Positions 1 through 12,834 of a stretch of DNA of 64,000 nucleotides are shown here, one piece after another (positions within the stretch are counted from its first letter, which is position 1; each line of letters opens with the position of its first letter). Made by a program: the position numbers and the translations under genes. The stretch covers positions 2,364,613 through 2,428,612 of the forward strand of contig JANPWX010000061.1 of NCBI GenBank assembly GCA_024734555.1, in the 5' to 3' direction. This DNA comes from Trochalopteron elliotii (taxonomy: Eukaryota > Chordata > Aves > Passeriformes > Leiothrichidae). Under the pieces are notes generated by a model. That model worked only from the letters and a program-made list of their open reading frames with translations. It was not told the origin of the DNA and ran no database searches.

Positions 1-2644
1 GACAGCTTAGGGGTGATTCACAACCAGCTTAATTATCATTCTTCATTTAAATTGATTAACACAAGTAGATATGAAAATATCTGCAGCCTGACAAGTAAAA
101 CAGGCAGTTTTACATAAAACTTTCAAGTGATTCAGAAAGCATGTGTGTGTTGGCAATAAAATGTGTTTTCCATGTAGAACTTCTATTTGCAGTCCTCTAA
201 ACCCACAATAGAAATCATGTCAGGCTACACACAGAAAGATGTAGTTCAGCAGGCAATTTCTTAAACACATAAAACATACAGTGGATCCAATTATTTCTGC
301 CCTAACAAACAGGATTTACCTTTGGTTCTGCTTAGGAAAAATAGCAAATGAAGTCTTTCACCAAAGCTTAGCTGGGAAACTGTTACAAAGACAAAAAATA
401 GAATAAGTAGTTACCTCTTAATGCAATGGATTCAGCAGCATAAAGGGGAGTGATTTGCAGTCAGGGGCCAGGTGCACAAGCTCTGGCAGCATCTATTTAC
501 CACTCCTGGAGAGAGACTTCTGGCCTGACACAGGAGTTCTTAATCAGTCCTTAATGAGGCAGCTTCATTACCTACACATGCAGAGAGCAGAGAAATGAGC
601 ACCTGCACAGTTCTCACAACCACACCATAGCATCCCACTCCTAAAAATGCAGGGTAAACAGAAGGTTCAGGAATAGTAGAGCTAGAGGTACTGCAGGGTG
701 TGCTCCTATGACCAGTTGTTTTATCTTTACTGCTTTCTAGTTTTCTCAGTTTGAGACAAGTTAGGAGTAAAGTTAGTCCATGCAGATTATTGGTGTTCCA
801 CAAAAAGCCTACCACAAACACACTGCACAAATTCCCACACGTGCCAGCAAACAGGACATATGAAGAAATAGAGGTAACAAGGAAACTTCAAAGCTGAAAC
901 ACATTTAATTTGGCTAGAAATGTAAACCATTGTGGCAGACAACACAAGAGATTCTGATGCTGTTTTTCAAAAAAAAGAAAAAAAATAAAAGTGGTATGTT
1001 TTTAATCACATCTCTCAGGATCAATGTATCCTCATACAAACAGTATGACTTGAATATGTAGTTTCACCATACTTAGAGGTTCAACTGCCTGAAAAATGAG
1101 ATCAATTTACTGTTCTGAGCTCTTCATCTGTTCACCACTGAATTTTGTGACATACTAACCATAATAGCAAACTTATGCACACATACATAGTCATTTAAAC
1201 AGAAAAGCAAACATAGCTGCTACTTTATCTAAAATGTTGGGCCTGAGCACTAAGCAAGAATTTACCTTGAGAGAGTTCATGTTTCCTTCTTAAAAAGGAA
1301 GGCTTTCTTTCTAAGGGAAGGTGCAATTACACATCTAAGTATTTCCAATGATTTATCTTAATCATTTTTGCTTTTGCAAAATTTGAAGGGGAAGGGCATA
1401 CACAGGAAAGAATTTTTCAAATTTTGATAACATATGGAGAACTCAATGAAATCCTCCAACCTAAATTCTGAAAAATAAGTAAAATGATCGCATCAGCTTT
1501 TCAAACAATGCTATTTTAAAATAGTTCTATTTATACCAGTGCACAGTCATAAAACAAACAAATATCTTTTTTATGGTGAGATAGGAATACTTGAAAAAAT
1601 GTTTCAGCATCCCATCCCAAGCATTTAGCTCAATTTTTAAATCCCCTTACCAGTAATATCCAGTGTAAAATACATTGACTTTCTTTCTTTTCTGCAGTAC
1701 CCAGCCATACCCCAGCTCCTCCTCCAAAGGATGGGACCACTCCCAGTGTGAGTGGAAAGAATGGTGTCCTCCCAGCAGGTAATTAACTGGCTGTGAGGGG
1801 TCATTTTTAGAGGGACTGAAAACACCTGAGTGGGAGGAACAGCTGTGGGGCCGATGGCAGAACACACACTTGTGCTCTCACCCCACACAGTCAGGGTTTA
1901 AATGACAAAGTCCTAAGAGCTCTGCACTACCTTGGAAATTTAAAATTCTTATGTAAGGCAGGACTAAATGTCTCATGATGCTCTCTCACCTTGCTAGCAG
2001 GCAGGCTCTGAGCTGAGGACTGAGCCCTCTCTCTGCTGAAGGAGGGAGGGAAGAGCAAAGAGGGTCTCTGCAGAAGGACACCCCTGTGGCCAGCACAGCC
2101 ATGTGCTCTCTTCCACTTTTCTTCCCACTTTACTCTTTTGCAGTGTGATTTATCTCTTGGGTGAAAAAATGGTATTGAGGGACTGAGGCAAATGATTTCA
2201 ATGCATTCAGGAGAAAACACGAAACTTAAAACTTCAATTATAAGAACCATGTTATAAAATAAAAAAGAAAAAATTGGTGTCCATTTAAGAAAAATGCACA
2301 ATCAACCCCTTCTGACCTCAATAGTGTAATATTACAGTCAATACTTGCATCTCTGCTTTTTTAAGTTTATTCAGTTTATTTTGGAAAGTTCACAACAAAA
2401 ATCACATTCTTGCACATGGCTTAGACAAAATGTGCATTACTTCAACACAGGCACTACAGGAAACCTGGAAAATTTAAATACTACTGATGGTGAAGAAACT
2501 GATACTGGCTCATGTGCTGATTAAAAAATTCTAATAATCTCTTTCTGTCCCCTCACAAATTAAAACAATCTAAATACAATGCAAAAAGGTGTAATTAGAT
2601 TACTTTAAAGTACAGAGATGTCTATATTTTATTTTAATGTATTA

Positions 2645-2690
2645 ATAAATACCTTTAAACCTATAAATACCTTTATACCTATAAATACAT
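2645..2690. repeat. 18-bp tandem repeat, about 2.6 copies
   Basis: The unit ATAAATACCTTTAAACCT is followed by a copy with one change and a partial third copy. The adjacent TATAGGTATT is complementary to part of the unit, so the tract can also fold. Confidence 0.8.
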
Positions 2691-5600
2691 TATAGGTATT
2701 TTTCTGCATTCTTTTGTCACATCAGTACCATGCTTTATAAATTTAAATAACCTGCAAAGATGAGGATTAAAAAAAAAAAGTGATAAAATATGACTAGAAG
2801 CCAAAACTAGCTGTCAATCCAATACTAAATATAATCGCAGCATGCCAGGAAGAATTTAATTTCTTGATGTTGCATTTATTCCACCTGGAGTAGTTAGATT
2901 TTCACTGCCTGAAGCTAAACACGAATTTAAGAAACTTGCCTTACTGCCCAGCTTCAGTAAAAAGAATCAAAGGAATTCCATCATATTTTATGTCTATTCT
3001 CTATTAGAGTGCAATAAGTACTTTTACCTTCCTTATGGAAAAAAGGAAATCAGACATTCCAATTGACTATTTAATTTCTTACTACTCTTTATTTCTTTTC
3101 ACTAATGATTTACATATAAAATATTCTTTGATTTCTGTGCTTTTAAACTATGCAAAGTAAGGAGACTTGGAGAAACAGATCAGATTTAGCACCTGTAAAT
3201 TATCAGTATATTCTCTTCCTTCTAGAAACTTGCATATGGACAAGAAACCAGCTCACTGGCTATTTTAAAGTGAAACTGGTAATATTTAAAGACTTCCAGA
3301 GAAACAGATGGACAAAAGGTTTAGTGAGGAAATATTTAATCAGAAGAGATTTGGCAAATTAATCTGTAAATGAATCCTTGCATGCATGCTCTTTTCATTA
3401 GAGAAGCAATATCCCTGCTGCCAATCATTTCCCAGCATCTTCAGTGCCAAAGTGCACCTTTACCCCACACTGCCCTGCCAGACTTTCCTGTCTTAGCAAC
3501 AGCCTCCTGTACTTACAGGCCAGGTAATACAACCTTTTATATTAAAACCAAACCACCAAACTTCCCAGTTTGACTCCCCTGAGGATTCCCAGGAAATATT
3601 CTACATCTGGAGGTTGTTGATTGGAAAAAAACAGAGGTTACCTAACATGGGAGTGGGAGTGTGACTTTGATGTTCCAGACATGAATGATTTGGAGGTAAC
3701 ATGTCTAATATTACAATTCAGTGAAGTGAGCAAGAAAAAAGAATAAATGTCAGCTTTTAACTGACATCAACTGTCAGTTTTAACTGTATTCTTTTCCAAA
3801 AAACCGTGCCAGACTGTTTTTTTCATGCCAGTTCTATAATGGCCTAAATTCACATCATAGCAATACCTTACAAGCCTCACCATAATGTTAGCTTTTGAGT
3901 ATTTATAGCTCCTCTCTTTATATCACAGGAAAAGTATGCAGAGTCTTATACTCTGGTGAGCAGAGATCACAGTGTCAGGAAACTCTATAGTCACTTTGCT
4001 GTAGTGCAGGAGCTTCAACAAATAATAAAGCACAAGCCTTGAAAAGGCCAAGCATCCAGTGTGTGGAACATCTTAATCTATTTCAAAGAATTATTTAACC
4101 AAGAGGTAATGATTTCACATTGGTGATTCTTTTTTCTCATCAGCTTCCAGGCATAGCCATAATTTATATGTAATTCTGAATAGAAATCTAGGCTGAAACT
4201 CTAGACAACTTTTCTTTCCAGCCCTTCCTGAGCTTATAAAGTGGAACAGGTGTGACAGGAGCTGGCCTTGTTCCTTTCCCCTTGAGGTGACTCTGTGCCA
4301 CAAAGAAATGGAGAAGCTCTCGCCTGCATTTCTCCAAGAATGTTAAAGAATGCTTTACTGTGAAAATATTTGATAGAAATAATAACATTAATTTACTGCC
4401 ATTTACCACAGCAGCCGTCCATCCACTTCACACTGAAACGTAATTATGCCTGTGACATCCCTTGAGGGAAACCTCCCTAACTCACCATACCTACAGCATT
4501 AAAGTAACAAATAATTTTTGGGGAAGGTACAGCATAACTATTCCAAGACAAGCAGGTGGTTCTTCATCTAAATTGCTCCACTGTGACAACTGCATTTCAT
4601 CATTTGTGTGTACTACTTAAAAAAGAGATTTTTAAATTAGAAATCCAGTTTAGAGAGATCTCTAAGGGGTTAAGAAAAAAATTATATCCTTTCTCAGACT
4701 TCCAAATCCTTAGGAAGGATGCTTTCTCTGTCTCCAAAGAATGAAATGTAATTATTTAAAATGCTGTTGGGATTTGTTTACACTACTATAAAATTTGGCA
4801 TTTTGTATACTCCAAGCCAGGTATGGCTTTAAATAAACAGTACAGCTGCTGTACTTCCCCACCCAAATATTGCACCTTATCTCTGATAGAAATGTAAATG
4901 CATATTCATGGTTAAGAACATCTACCATCTATGCATGCTTTTGGCACACAAAGACTACCAGAGACATTGCAATTTTGCTGCCAGTTTATCCTCATGCTCT
5001 TCAGAGAAAGGGAAATATGCAGATCCTCAGCTGGCATGAATTGAATTTTCAAAGGTACAGGAGTGACTATTATAATTATTCATATCAATCTTTATTCATG
5101 TACCTTTAAAATTCTTAATACAGGGGTTTTTTTTAAATATAAAGTTATCAGTACTCTTTAAAGTTTAAGTATGTTCAATGAATAGTTATTATTATCATAA
5201 ATATATCTACCATACTTGCAACCCTCAGATATAGTCCTTAAAATAAGAAAGCACAGAGCCAAACAGGTATTAAAATGAACAGTTCTTCATCTTTCACAAA
5301 AAAGCTCAAGCTCACTTGCAGCATGCACTTTCTGGAATTATATGTTCTTAGCTCTTCTAGAGAATTCTCATTAGGTGAAGCTAGGAAACTTTAGTGTATT
5401 GGTATTTTACTTTAAAATCCAGGAGCCTGAGCAGCTCTGAATCACAGCTCTCCATCCTATGGCCAGCTATGGGCTAATCATTCATACATTAACCTCAGTC
5501 TGACTTGTTACACAGACAGCAATGTGGAAATATGTGATTTATGGGAATTATGAGGTAAAGCAAGTTTAATGCATTAGAAGAAAACTACTAAGTCAAGCAC

Positions 5601-6884
5601 ACCACATTGTGGACTGAGAGGTAAAAGGCTCATTCCCACTAGAGATTCATTCCTTTCTGGATCTAACCCTTCTTTGCCAGCAACTGCCCACCCACACTGA
5701 TTATGAAGGATTGTGTCAGCCTAAATCTTAACGTAATGTTAAGAGAGAAAATTGGATGTTTTCTGCTGGCTTCTGCATAAGGGCAAATATCAACCAGAAT
5801 GTAAATCAGATTTTTTACATGATTCATTTTGTTTCAGGCTATTACCTAATAATTTCTAAGGCTGTCAGAAAGATTATGGAACAAACAGATTTTGTCAGGG
5901 GGATAGCCTAAATGGTTTCTTGAGGCTTCTTCCAAGCCTATTTTTCTACATTCCTGTAATTTTGGAAAGATGCTAAGATTTTCATACTGTGGCTGGAATC
6001 TGAACCAGAGTATTGCTTCACTACCCTGAATGGCAAATGTGGAGCCTGAACACCAGACCATCAAAGCTGAGCATTAAACCCCATGACATCCAACAGAGGA
6101 AATGTTCCATTCAACTCCCCTGTGTCCTTGCTGGAATTCTTGAAAATCCTGGCATTGTTTCTCTTTTCAGACAATCCTGTTAACACCAGGAAACCACAAA
6201 AGCCCAAAGAACCACACAGCAATACAATTAGTAATATACTTTGTACATTACATGGAGAGTAAGGAACACTGAAGGCAGCAAAAGCAGTGTTCTAAGTATG
6301 TGTGTCCTTAGGGCTTGAGCAGAGGAGAGGGAATTGAACTCCTAAAACTCCTGGGGTAATTTTGGGCAAATTACTCAAGCTGAGTCTAGAATGGTAACTT
6401 TTTATTTTGGAGTGGTTCTGTGCTCTTAGTCAATTTGCTTTCCTCCCCCATGTTCCAAACCCATCCCAAAGGAGAGTCCACACCCTCTATACCTTGATCT
6501 TCCATGGAACCAGAGCCACTGGGAGTATCCTCACTGCACATTCCTTTAGGACAGCACTGGGCTGAGCCATTCAAACTCCAAACCTGAAGCTATAATAGAT
6601 ATCTTCATTTGAGAAACAGTGCTAATGAGTCCTGCAGTAGGGCTATAACAAGACAACTGTACCATTCCCAAGACCCCAGCTGGTATTTCTAATAGCTTTA
6701 TGCTGCTTATTTCCATGAGACAATTTAGTAGAGATATCTGGGGATCTCAGAACTGTCCTGTACTGTGTAATGTAACCAGGCCCTTCAGAGTCTAGTTCTC
6801 CATCTAACACAGGACTAGTATTCCCTTCTTTATAAAAATGTAACTGCAAGAAACATTCACAAAATACTGTGACACCCAGGTACT

Positions 6885-6937
6885 AAATTGTTGGGAGTGA
6901 AGAGAAATACAAAATTGTTGGGAGTGAAGAGAAATAC
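6885..6937. repeat. Tandem duplication, 27-bp period
   Basis: A 26-bp sequence beginning AAATTGTTGGGAGTGAAGAG occurs at 6885-6910 and again, identical, at 6912-6937. The identity points to a recent event. Confidence 0.9.
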
Positions 6938-9900
6938 CATAGAATGAGACAACTGACAGAGAGTCGTTAAAAAAATACCATGATTTTGAGTGGGATAGAT
7001 ATGTGTCAACAAAACAAAACCACAGAAACTCCACATCTCTAGATAAGAGAGAAACAGGTTCTCCAATAAAGTATTAAGAATGTCTTTATCAAGAGAAGGC
7101 CAAATTATCACAGAGAGGAGACTGGTTAGCCAGTTATTGCTGGTTTAGTGCACCATAGAGAATGTTCACATCTAAAGATGTCTTTAGTGTACCTCTGCCT
7201 CAAATTCTGGAAAAAACAGGTGATGTTTTCATTCCAGGCTTATGTTTTTCCTCTAGGCAACAAAAAATGCAGAAAAGTTTCTAAAGCTGAGCAAACCTAG
7301 AAAAAAAATCCAGAAAATGCAAATTTTGATCAAACTAGGGTCCCTCTAACCATAGCTAAAGCCACAGGAATCTTAAAAAAACTAAGAACAAAAGAGGAAT
7401 GAAAGAAGGGGATTGGGCTTTATGTGATAGCATACACCTCTAAGAGGATACAGAACACCCACCTCTGATTTCTGAGACTTCATAATGCAATATTAAAATT
7501 GTAGTGTTGTGAACAGATTGATAAAGCTCTTCTGGGATTGCTTACAGAGTATAAATGCACTGAAATACATCAGAACCTCCTTGCACTTCAAAATATGTTT
7601 CTCTGCAGTGTAGACAGCCCTAATAAGTAAAGCAGCCCACCCCAACTGACATACTCCAGCAATTCTAAACCACAATTATCCTTCTGTGTTATTGTTATGT
7701 GCATAAATAATTTTTTAAAAAACTTGCAAAACACAGAATACTCCTTCCCAGAAGGGAAACTGTATAGTCAGAACATCTCATTGCTCTTCGAAAGAAGACA
7801 ATTATGAATAATATGATGGGAACTTTCAGAACATACTGCATCAATCAAGTTCTGCGTGAGTAATTATAATGTTTTGTAACATCATTAATTTTGTCGGCAG
7901 AACACGTCTCAGATTTCTGAAATACAAGATTTGCTCCCCAAAGGACATTGGCCCTCAGCATAAGTTCCTGGCTAATTTCTGTGATTCTGCTGAGAACATG
8001 TGAGTAGTAAAGAAACATTTGCTCTCTGGGCTAGGATTTGGGTGTTGAGGTCACAGAAGGTATTGTCTGCAAGCTGGCTTTTTCCTTCTATGCCAATTGT
8101 TGTTTTGAAAGATTTCACAAAAGTGTCCAAGCTGTTAGGTGTAAGAAGGACTGTGTCAGTAAGCATTAAAATTCCTTCTCCTTCCAGAATGAAGCCAGCT
8201 CACTTCCTTATCTTTACTGCTTCTCAAATGAGAATCTATCTATGTTTTATGGCTATATCTTCAGATATCAAGTGGGTTTTTTGTTTTTATTTTGATGTTA
8301 GCACCAAAAAGAAAGGAATTAATTTCTCAAGTCAACAGGTTGAGGATAGCTTTACTGTTGTAAAAAAGAACAAGATTAAGGCTTACCTTAATCTTGGAAA
8401 AATGAGTCAAAGAACTATTTTGTTACAGAGCACATAAACTTAAGGTAAATTCGGAAATTATTACAAGGGTTCATATAAGCAATGATCCATCAAGCATTTT
8501 ATAAAAATAGTGAGAAGGAAATGATAAACTTTAATGAAAGGCCAGATAAGACATATGGAGGAGAAGAGATGCAGAACCAAAATGGGGAAGAGAGGACTCA
8601 AAAGGAGATAAGGAACTAATTATTTGACAACATTATCTGACAACATCTCCATGGGACATACCAGAAATGTGAGGTGGTTGTCAGTAACAATGTGACCCCA
8701 AGATTTAAGCAAGACAGTCGTGTAACAAAGCCCTTGGTTTCTGAAAGAAATCTCCTTCTGCTTACTTGATGCCTGTCCCACCACACAAGAGGTACAGCCC
8801 GGCTTCCAGGATACTTGTGAAATTAAATTCCTTTTTAATGAGGAATCACATTAGGTCTTTTGTAAATTACACCACTTTGAGTTAAACCAGCTCTGAATTA
8901 ACAATTTCACCAGAGTTGACAGGCAACACTTTACAAACCAAGAAATGTTTATTCCTGTTTTTTGTAAGGAATTTGAAAGTGATCTGTTTCAAATGCAAAA
9001 CAAGTCAGATGAGATGGCAAGAATGAGATTTGGCCCAACCTGCTGGCAAGGAATTCAGTTTGAATGTAATGTTTTCTCCATCCAAGTAAATAAAATAATA
9101 TACAGGATTATTCTCTTTATGCATTTTTTACTTTTTTCATTTCAGCCATAAATTTTGCTGATGCCCAGCCTGATGATTCATTAGACATTTCTCTACCAAC
9201 CATGGTTTCTGTTGCTATCTTCCTACTTGCTGTGTTTCACAATAGTCCAAATTTTTCTTGAGACACAACTAATACCTGGGGAACAGGGTGCAGCCTTGCA
9301 TTCTTTCTGTCTTCAATCCTCCTATGCACCACAAACAAATCAAGAAAATCAGACTCTTGTGCAGCTGTATAATAAACACATTCTTCATGGAACAGAATGT
9401 CCTAATAAATGACAGTGACATGAAACCTGTCTCTGATGATGTATAGGCCTTCTGTATTCCAAGTTCATAAGGAATTCAGCTGTCTGCTCTTCTTAGGTAA
9501 GCTTGAACTGTAAGATTACTAGTGCAATATTTTAAAATAATATAAAGATGACCTTCTGAATGTTGGCAGACTCCATAATTCATAATGCCCTTCACCTGCT
9601 TTCACTTGAAAATATGGAAAAATTGGCTGCAAAAGTGTCTCCTTAAATTTTTAACATTAAAAAAATTTAAATAAAACTTCCAGTTGCAGGAATCCCAGCA
9701 ATAATCTATACTTCTGTTTGTAAACACCTCTTATAGAGGGGTTTGACTGCAGCTGCCTATGAAACACCTTCTGAATGAGAAATACTTGGCCACATTGCAT
9801 AATTGTTACCAGAATAATTTAAGAAGAGATAAGTGAGATTTTCAAAAAGGGTACAACTTCATATAGTCCTCATCATTCACCCTGACAGGCTCTGAGACTT

Positions 9901-10162
9901 GTATGTTGTAAAGCAGCTCATCAGTCTCAGCAAGGGCATAAGAAATAACATCATCACCACCATAATTATAATTGTAATTATAATAAACAGTCACAGGTTT
10001 AGGAGGTTTAAGCTTGTAAAATATATGTCTCCAGTAGAAGGGATATGATGCCTCTCATACAAAGTATTCAGATATCTAAATTTTGCAAACAACCCTGGTG
10101 TATCTCAGAAAGAAGGTTCCTGTCTTCCCACTGAGACCATTGGACTTATTGAGAAGAAGAAG

Positions 10163-10187
10163 AAAAAAAAAAAAAAAAAAAAAAAAA
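10163..10187. repeat. Poly(A) tract of 25
   Basis: An uninterrupted run of A following (GAA)n. It is not linked to any recognisable retrocopy upstream. Confidence 0.85.
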
Positions 10188-10479
10188 GGCACGTTTTGGT
10201 GTCTTTTGGTGAAGTCTGACAAAGTTTCCACAAATCCACATAAGTAGCCCACTAAGGCTGCATGACAACAATGTGGCAGCTGTAGGGTCAGGCCTGGAGT
10301 GGGTGCTGTGGGTAACATCAGTGACCCCAAAATGCATGAATCTGCAGACAGCAAAGGCCCACACACAAATGAAGGGAAAGGATGAGAAGAATCATCTCAG
10401 AGACTCCATCACTTTAGTCCATAGTGGACTTGACCATCCCCTCTGTTTTGCCACTGAGTAAGTTACTCTCCTGAGCACA

Positions 10480-10990
10480 GAACCATAGAAAAGCCCAGGG
10501 TGGGAGGGAGTCTGGAAATCATCTGCTTTAATCTTCTGTTGCAAATAGGGCTTCAGGTAATGTTACCCAGGGCTCTATGCAGATAGGTCTTAAATATTTC
10601 CTGTGAGAGACACTCCACCTGTTCTCTGGGTAACCTGTGCCAGTGTCTAACTGTTCCCATGAAGAAGAGTGGCAAAAGAACCTCCATCTTGTCTATAAAT
10701 ACCCTCCAGTATTGCAGCACTGTGATAAGATCCCCTCCCCAAGCATCCTTTTCTCTGGGTTCCACAAACCATTTTCCTTCAATTTTTCTTCATTTTTCAA
10801 GTTCTAGAACCCTCTAATCATCCTGGTAATTCCCTGCTGGGTCCTTTCCAGCTTTATAATGTCTCTTGAAATGGGGAGACCAGAACTGGACAGTGTTCCA
10901 TGTGTGGATTAACCAGTGGTAGAGTAGAGCATAATAATCACATCCCTTAATACCTTGGTTACACTTCTGACACAGCCCAGGCCATGGATG
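10480..10990 (-). mobile_element. CR1 LINE 3' fragment
   Basis: The plus strand reads as the reverse complement of a CR1 3' end: AGTCTGGAAATCATCTG, GGTAACCTGTGCCAGTGTC, ATAAGATCCCCTCCCC, CCAGAACTGGACAGTGTTCC and GACACAGCCCAGG, in the order expected. On the minus strand, 10765-10553 retains a degraded R-H-W-H-R-L-P-R-E-Q-V-E reading typical of the CR1 tail. The element is 5'-truncated and diverged; the terminal octamer repeat is not clear. Confidence 0.85.
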
Positions 10991-12790
10991 TGTGGATGTG
11001 CAACGCAGAGACTTAACTACATGTAACTGTGTTTACATATATAAAAATTCCAGAAATGGTATCTTGACATTCCCAGCCTGGCTTATTCCTTACTTGGTCT
11101 ATGGCAAGCACTTCTATTTTTTTTTATCTCCATGGCAATTCAGGTTGTTTTTAATTAGAAGGTTGTTACAGTATCTCCAGGCTGCATTGTGCAATAGTAA
11201 AGGAAATCAACTTTGAAAACAGAGGTTTGTGTGGAGGAGATTGAACAAATAGCCCTTTTTACAAAAAATAATTTTCTCCCTGTCCTAAGTTATAATTGCT
11301 CTGGGTCTACTGATTCTATATGAATTTTAGCTCCTAGTTTTGTAGGCAAACCACAAAGAAAATTACATCAATAAATCTCTCCACTGTGTATTGAACATCT
11401 TACCCAGGGGTTGAATAAAATATACGCAGGAACTAAGAAAAAAAAGTTCATCCTTTTAGAACTACTTAATTTTGAATCAATTGTCAGCAATGGCAATCCC
11501 ACAAATAACACTGGTAAGTAAAAGAGTGAGCCACAGTGACTTATTTCCAAAGGAGCATTTGTGCCACCATGGTAATCCTAAATCATTGCCATTCACACTT
11601 AGTGATTAGTTACTGATGCTGTACAACATGGACCAGCCACAACAGCAGCAAAGTCTAGGGGGCTTAGACCAGAATTCAGAACAGGATTTGGTTAGGATAT
11701 TAAATCAGAAGCTGATCATAAACAGAATTTCTAGTAAACTCTTAGACTATCAGATTTATAGAAATCTACTGTAAAGCCTAGTAACTAACACAAAAAAATC
11801 CCTTCACACAGCACAGCCAAAAGTATGTAAAGTGTGTCCTTGGCACATGCAGTCCTTTTAATTTCAGTACATCCTGAAGCAGATGGAAGCTCTCCTGATG
11901 AGACTTTTCCTTCCTTTGCAGAGGAGTCCCCCATATCAAAATAGAGTTGCTTCTTTCCTGTCACTCATTGTTCTGGCCCTGTGGGGTTAGGAGATCATTT
12001 TGCAGAGCTGGGCATCTCTTTAATTAAATATATCCTTTTAGAAGATAGCTCCACAGCATCTTCACAAGGGCTAGACTGGGTGGGGTTTGATCAGATATGG
12101 CTGATTTTAAAGAGCATTTCTCCTTCAGAACAGCACTATGGCACGTAAAAGGAATTCACTTCAAGCTATTGCAGCTTGTGTAGGCATGTGATTACTAAAC
12201 TACCAAATTGTGAAAGTTTTATTTTGCTGATACTCATATAAACATCTACTGTAAGTCATAAACTTTGACTGGAGGAAGTCATAGCTTACACTTAAAAATC
12301 TGTATTTCAGTAAACATAAAAACTGGAACTGTAAATCTTAGAACTCCCCTATAGATAATAGAGATGTCTTTTTACATGCTTGCTCAATCTTTGCCTTTCA
12401 TATTTATGCTTAAATCTGCATTCCACAATTTCATAACTGTCTTTTCCTATACATAATTAAAAGATTTCCTTTTAAATAACCTAACATTTATTGGAAGGTA
12501 GATTCTATTAATTCACTAGTTTAGACTTTCCTGAATTTAAGTAACTAATTTGAAAGACAGCTGTCTCAGCCAGAGAAATGGTTCAAACAGAAATTTAATA
12601 TGTACTGCAAGATGCCTTTTTTTGATGACTTTACTAAAGATCCTCTGAATAGTTGTTCAAATTCAAAATATCGTAATTAAAAGTTTTTTACTGCTGGAGT
12701 TTGATGCAGAATTTTTAATTACTCAAGGATTACTCAAAAGACTTCTCATATTCCAAGGAATCTGCTTTTGAATATTGTGCCTTTTTTTAA

Positions 12791-12834
12791 AAACAAGCAA
12801 ACAAACAAACAAAACCCACCCAAACAAACAAAAC
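12791..12834. repeat. (CAAA)n microsatellite
   Basis: Interrupted CAAA/ACAA units over about 44 bp, broken by a CCCACC interruption. Confidence 0.8.

Larger units (their letters stand above)
1..10479. other. Intergenic, no supported gene
   Basis: AT-rich DNA with short frames only. The longest, 8000-8437 on the plus strand and a 64-codon minus frame at 7972-8166, overlap each other and match nothing I know. I see no CR1 or LTR in this part, only the small tandem repeats listed separately. Confidence 0.6.
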
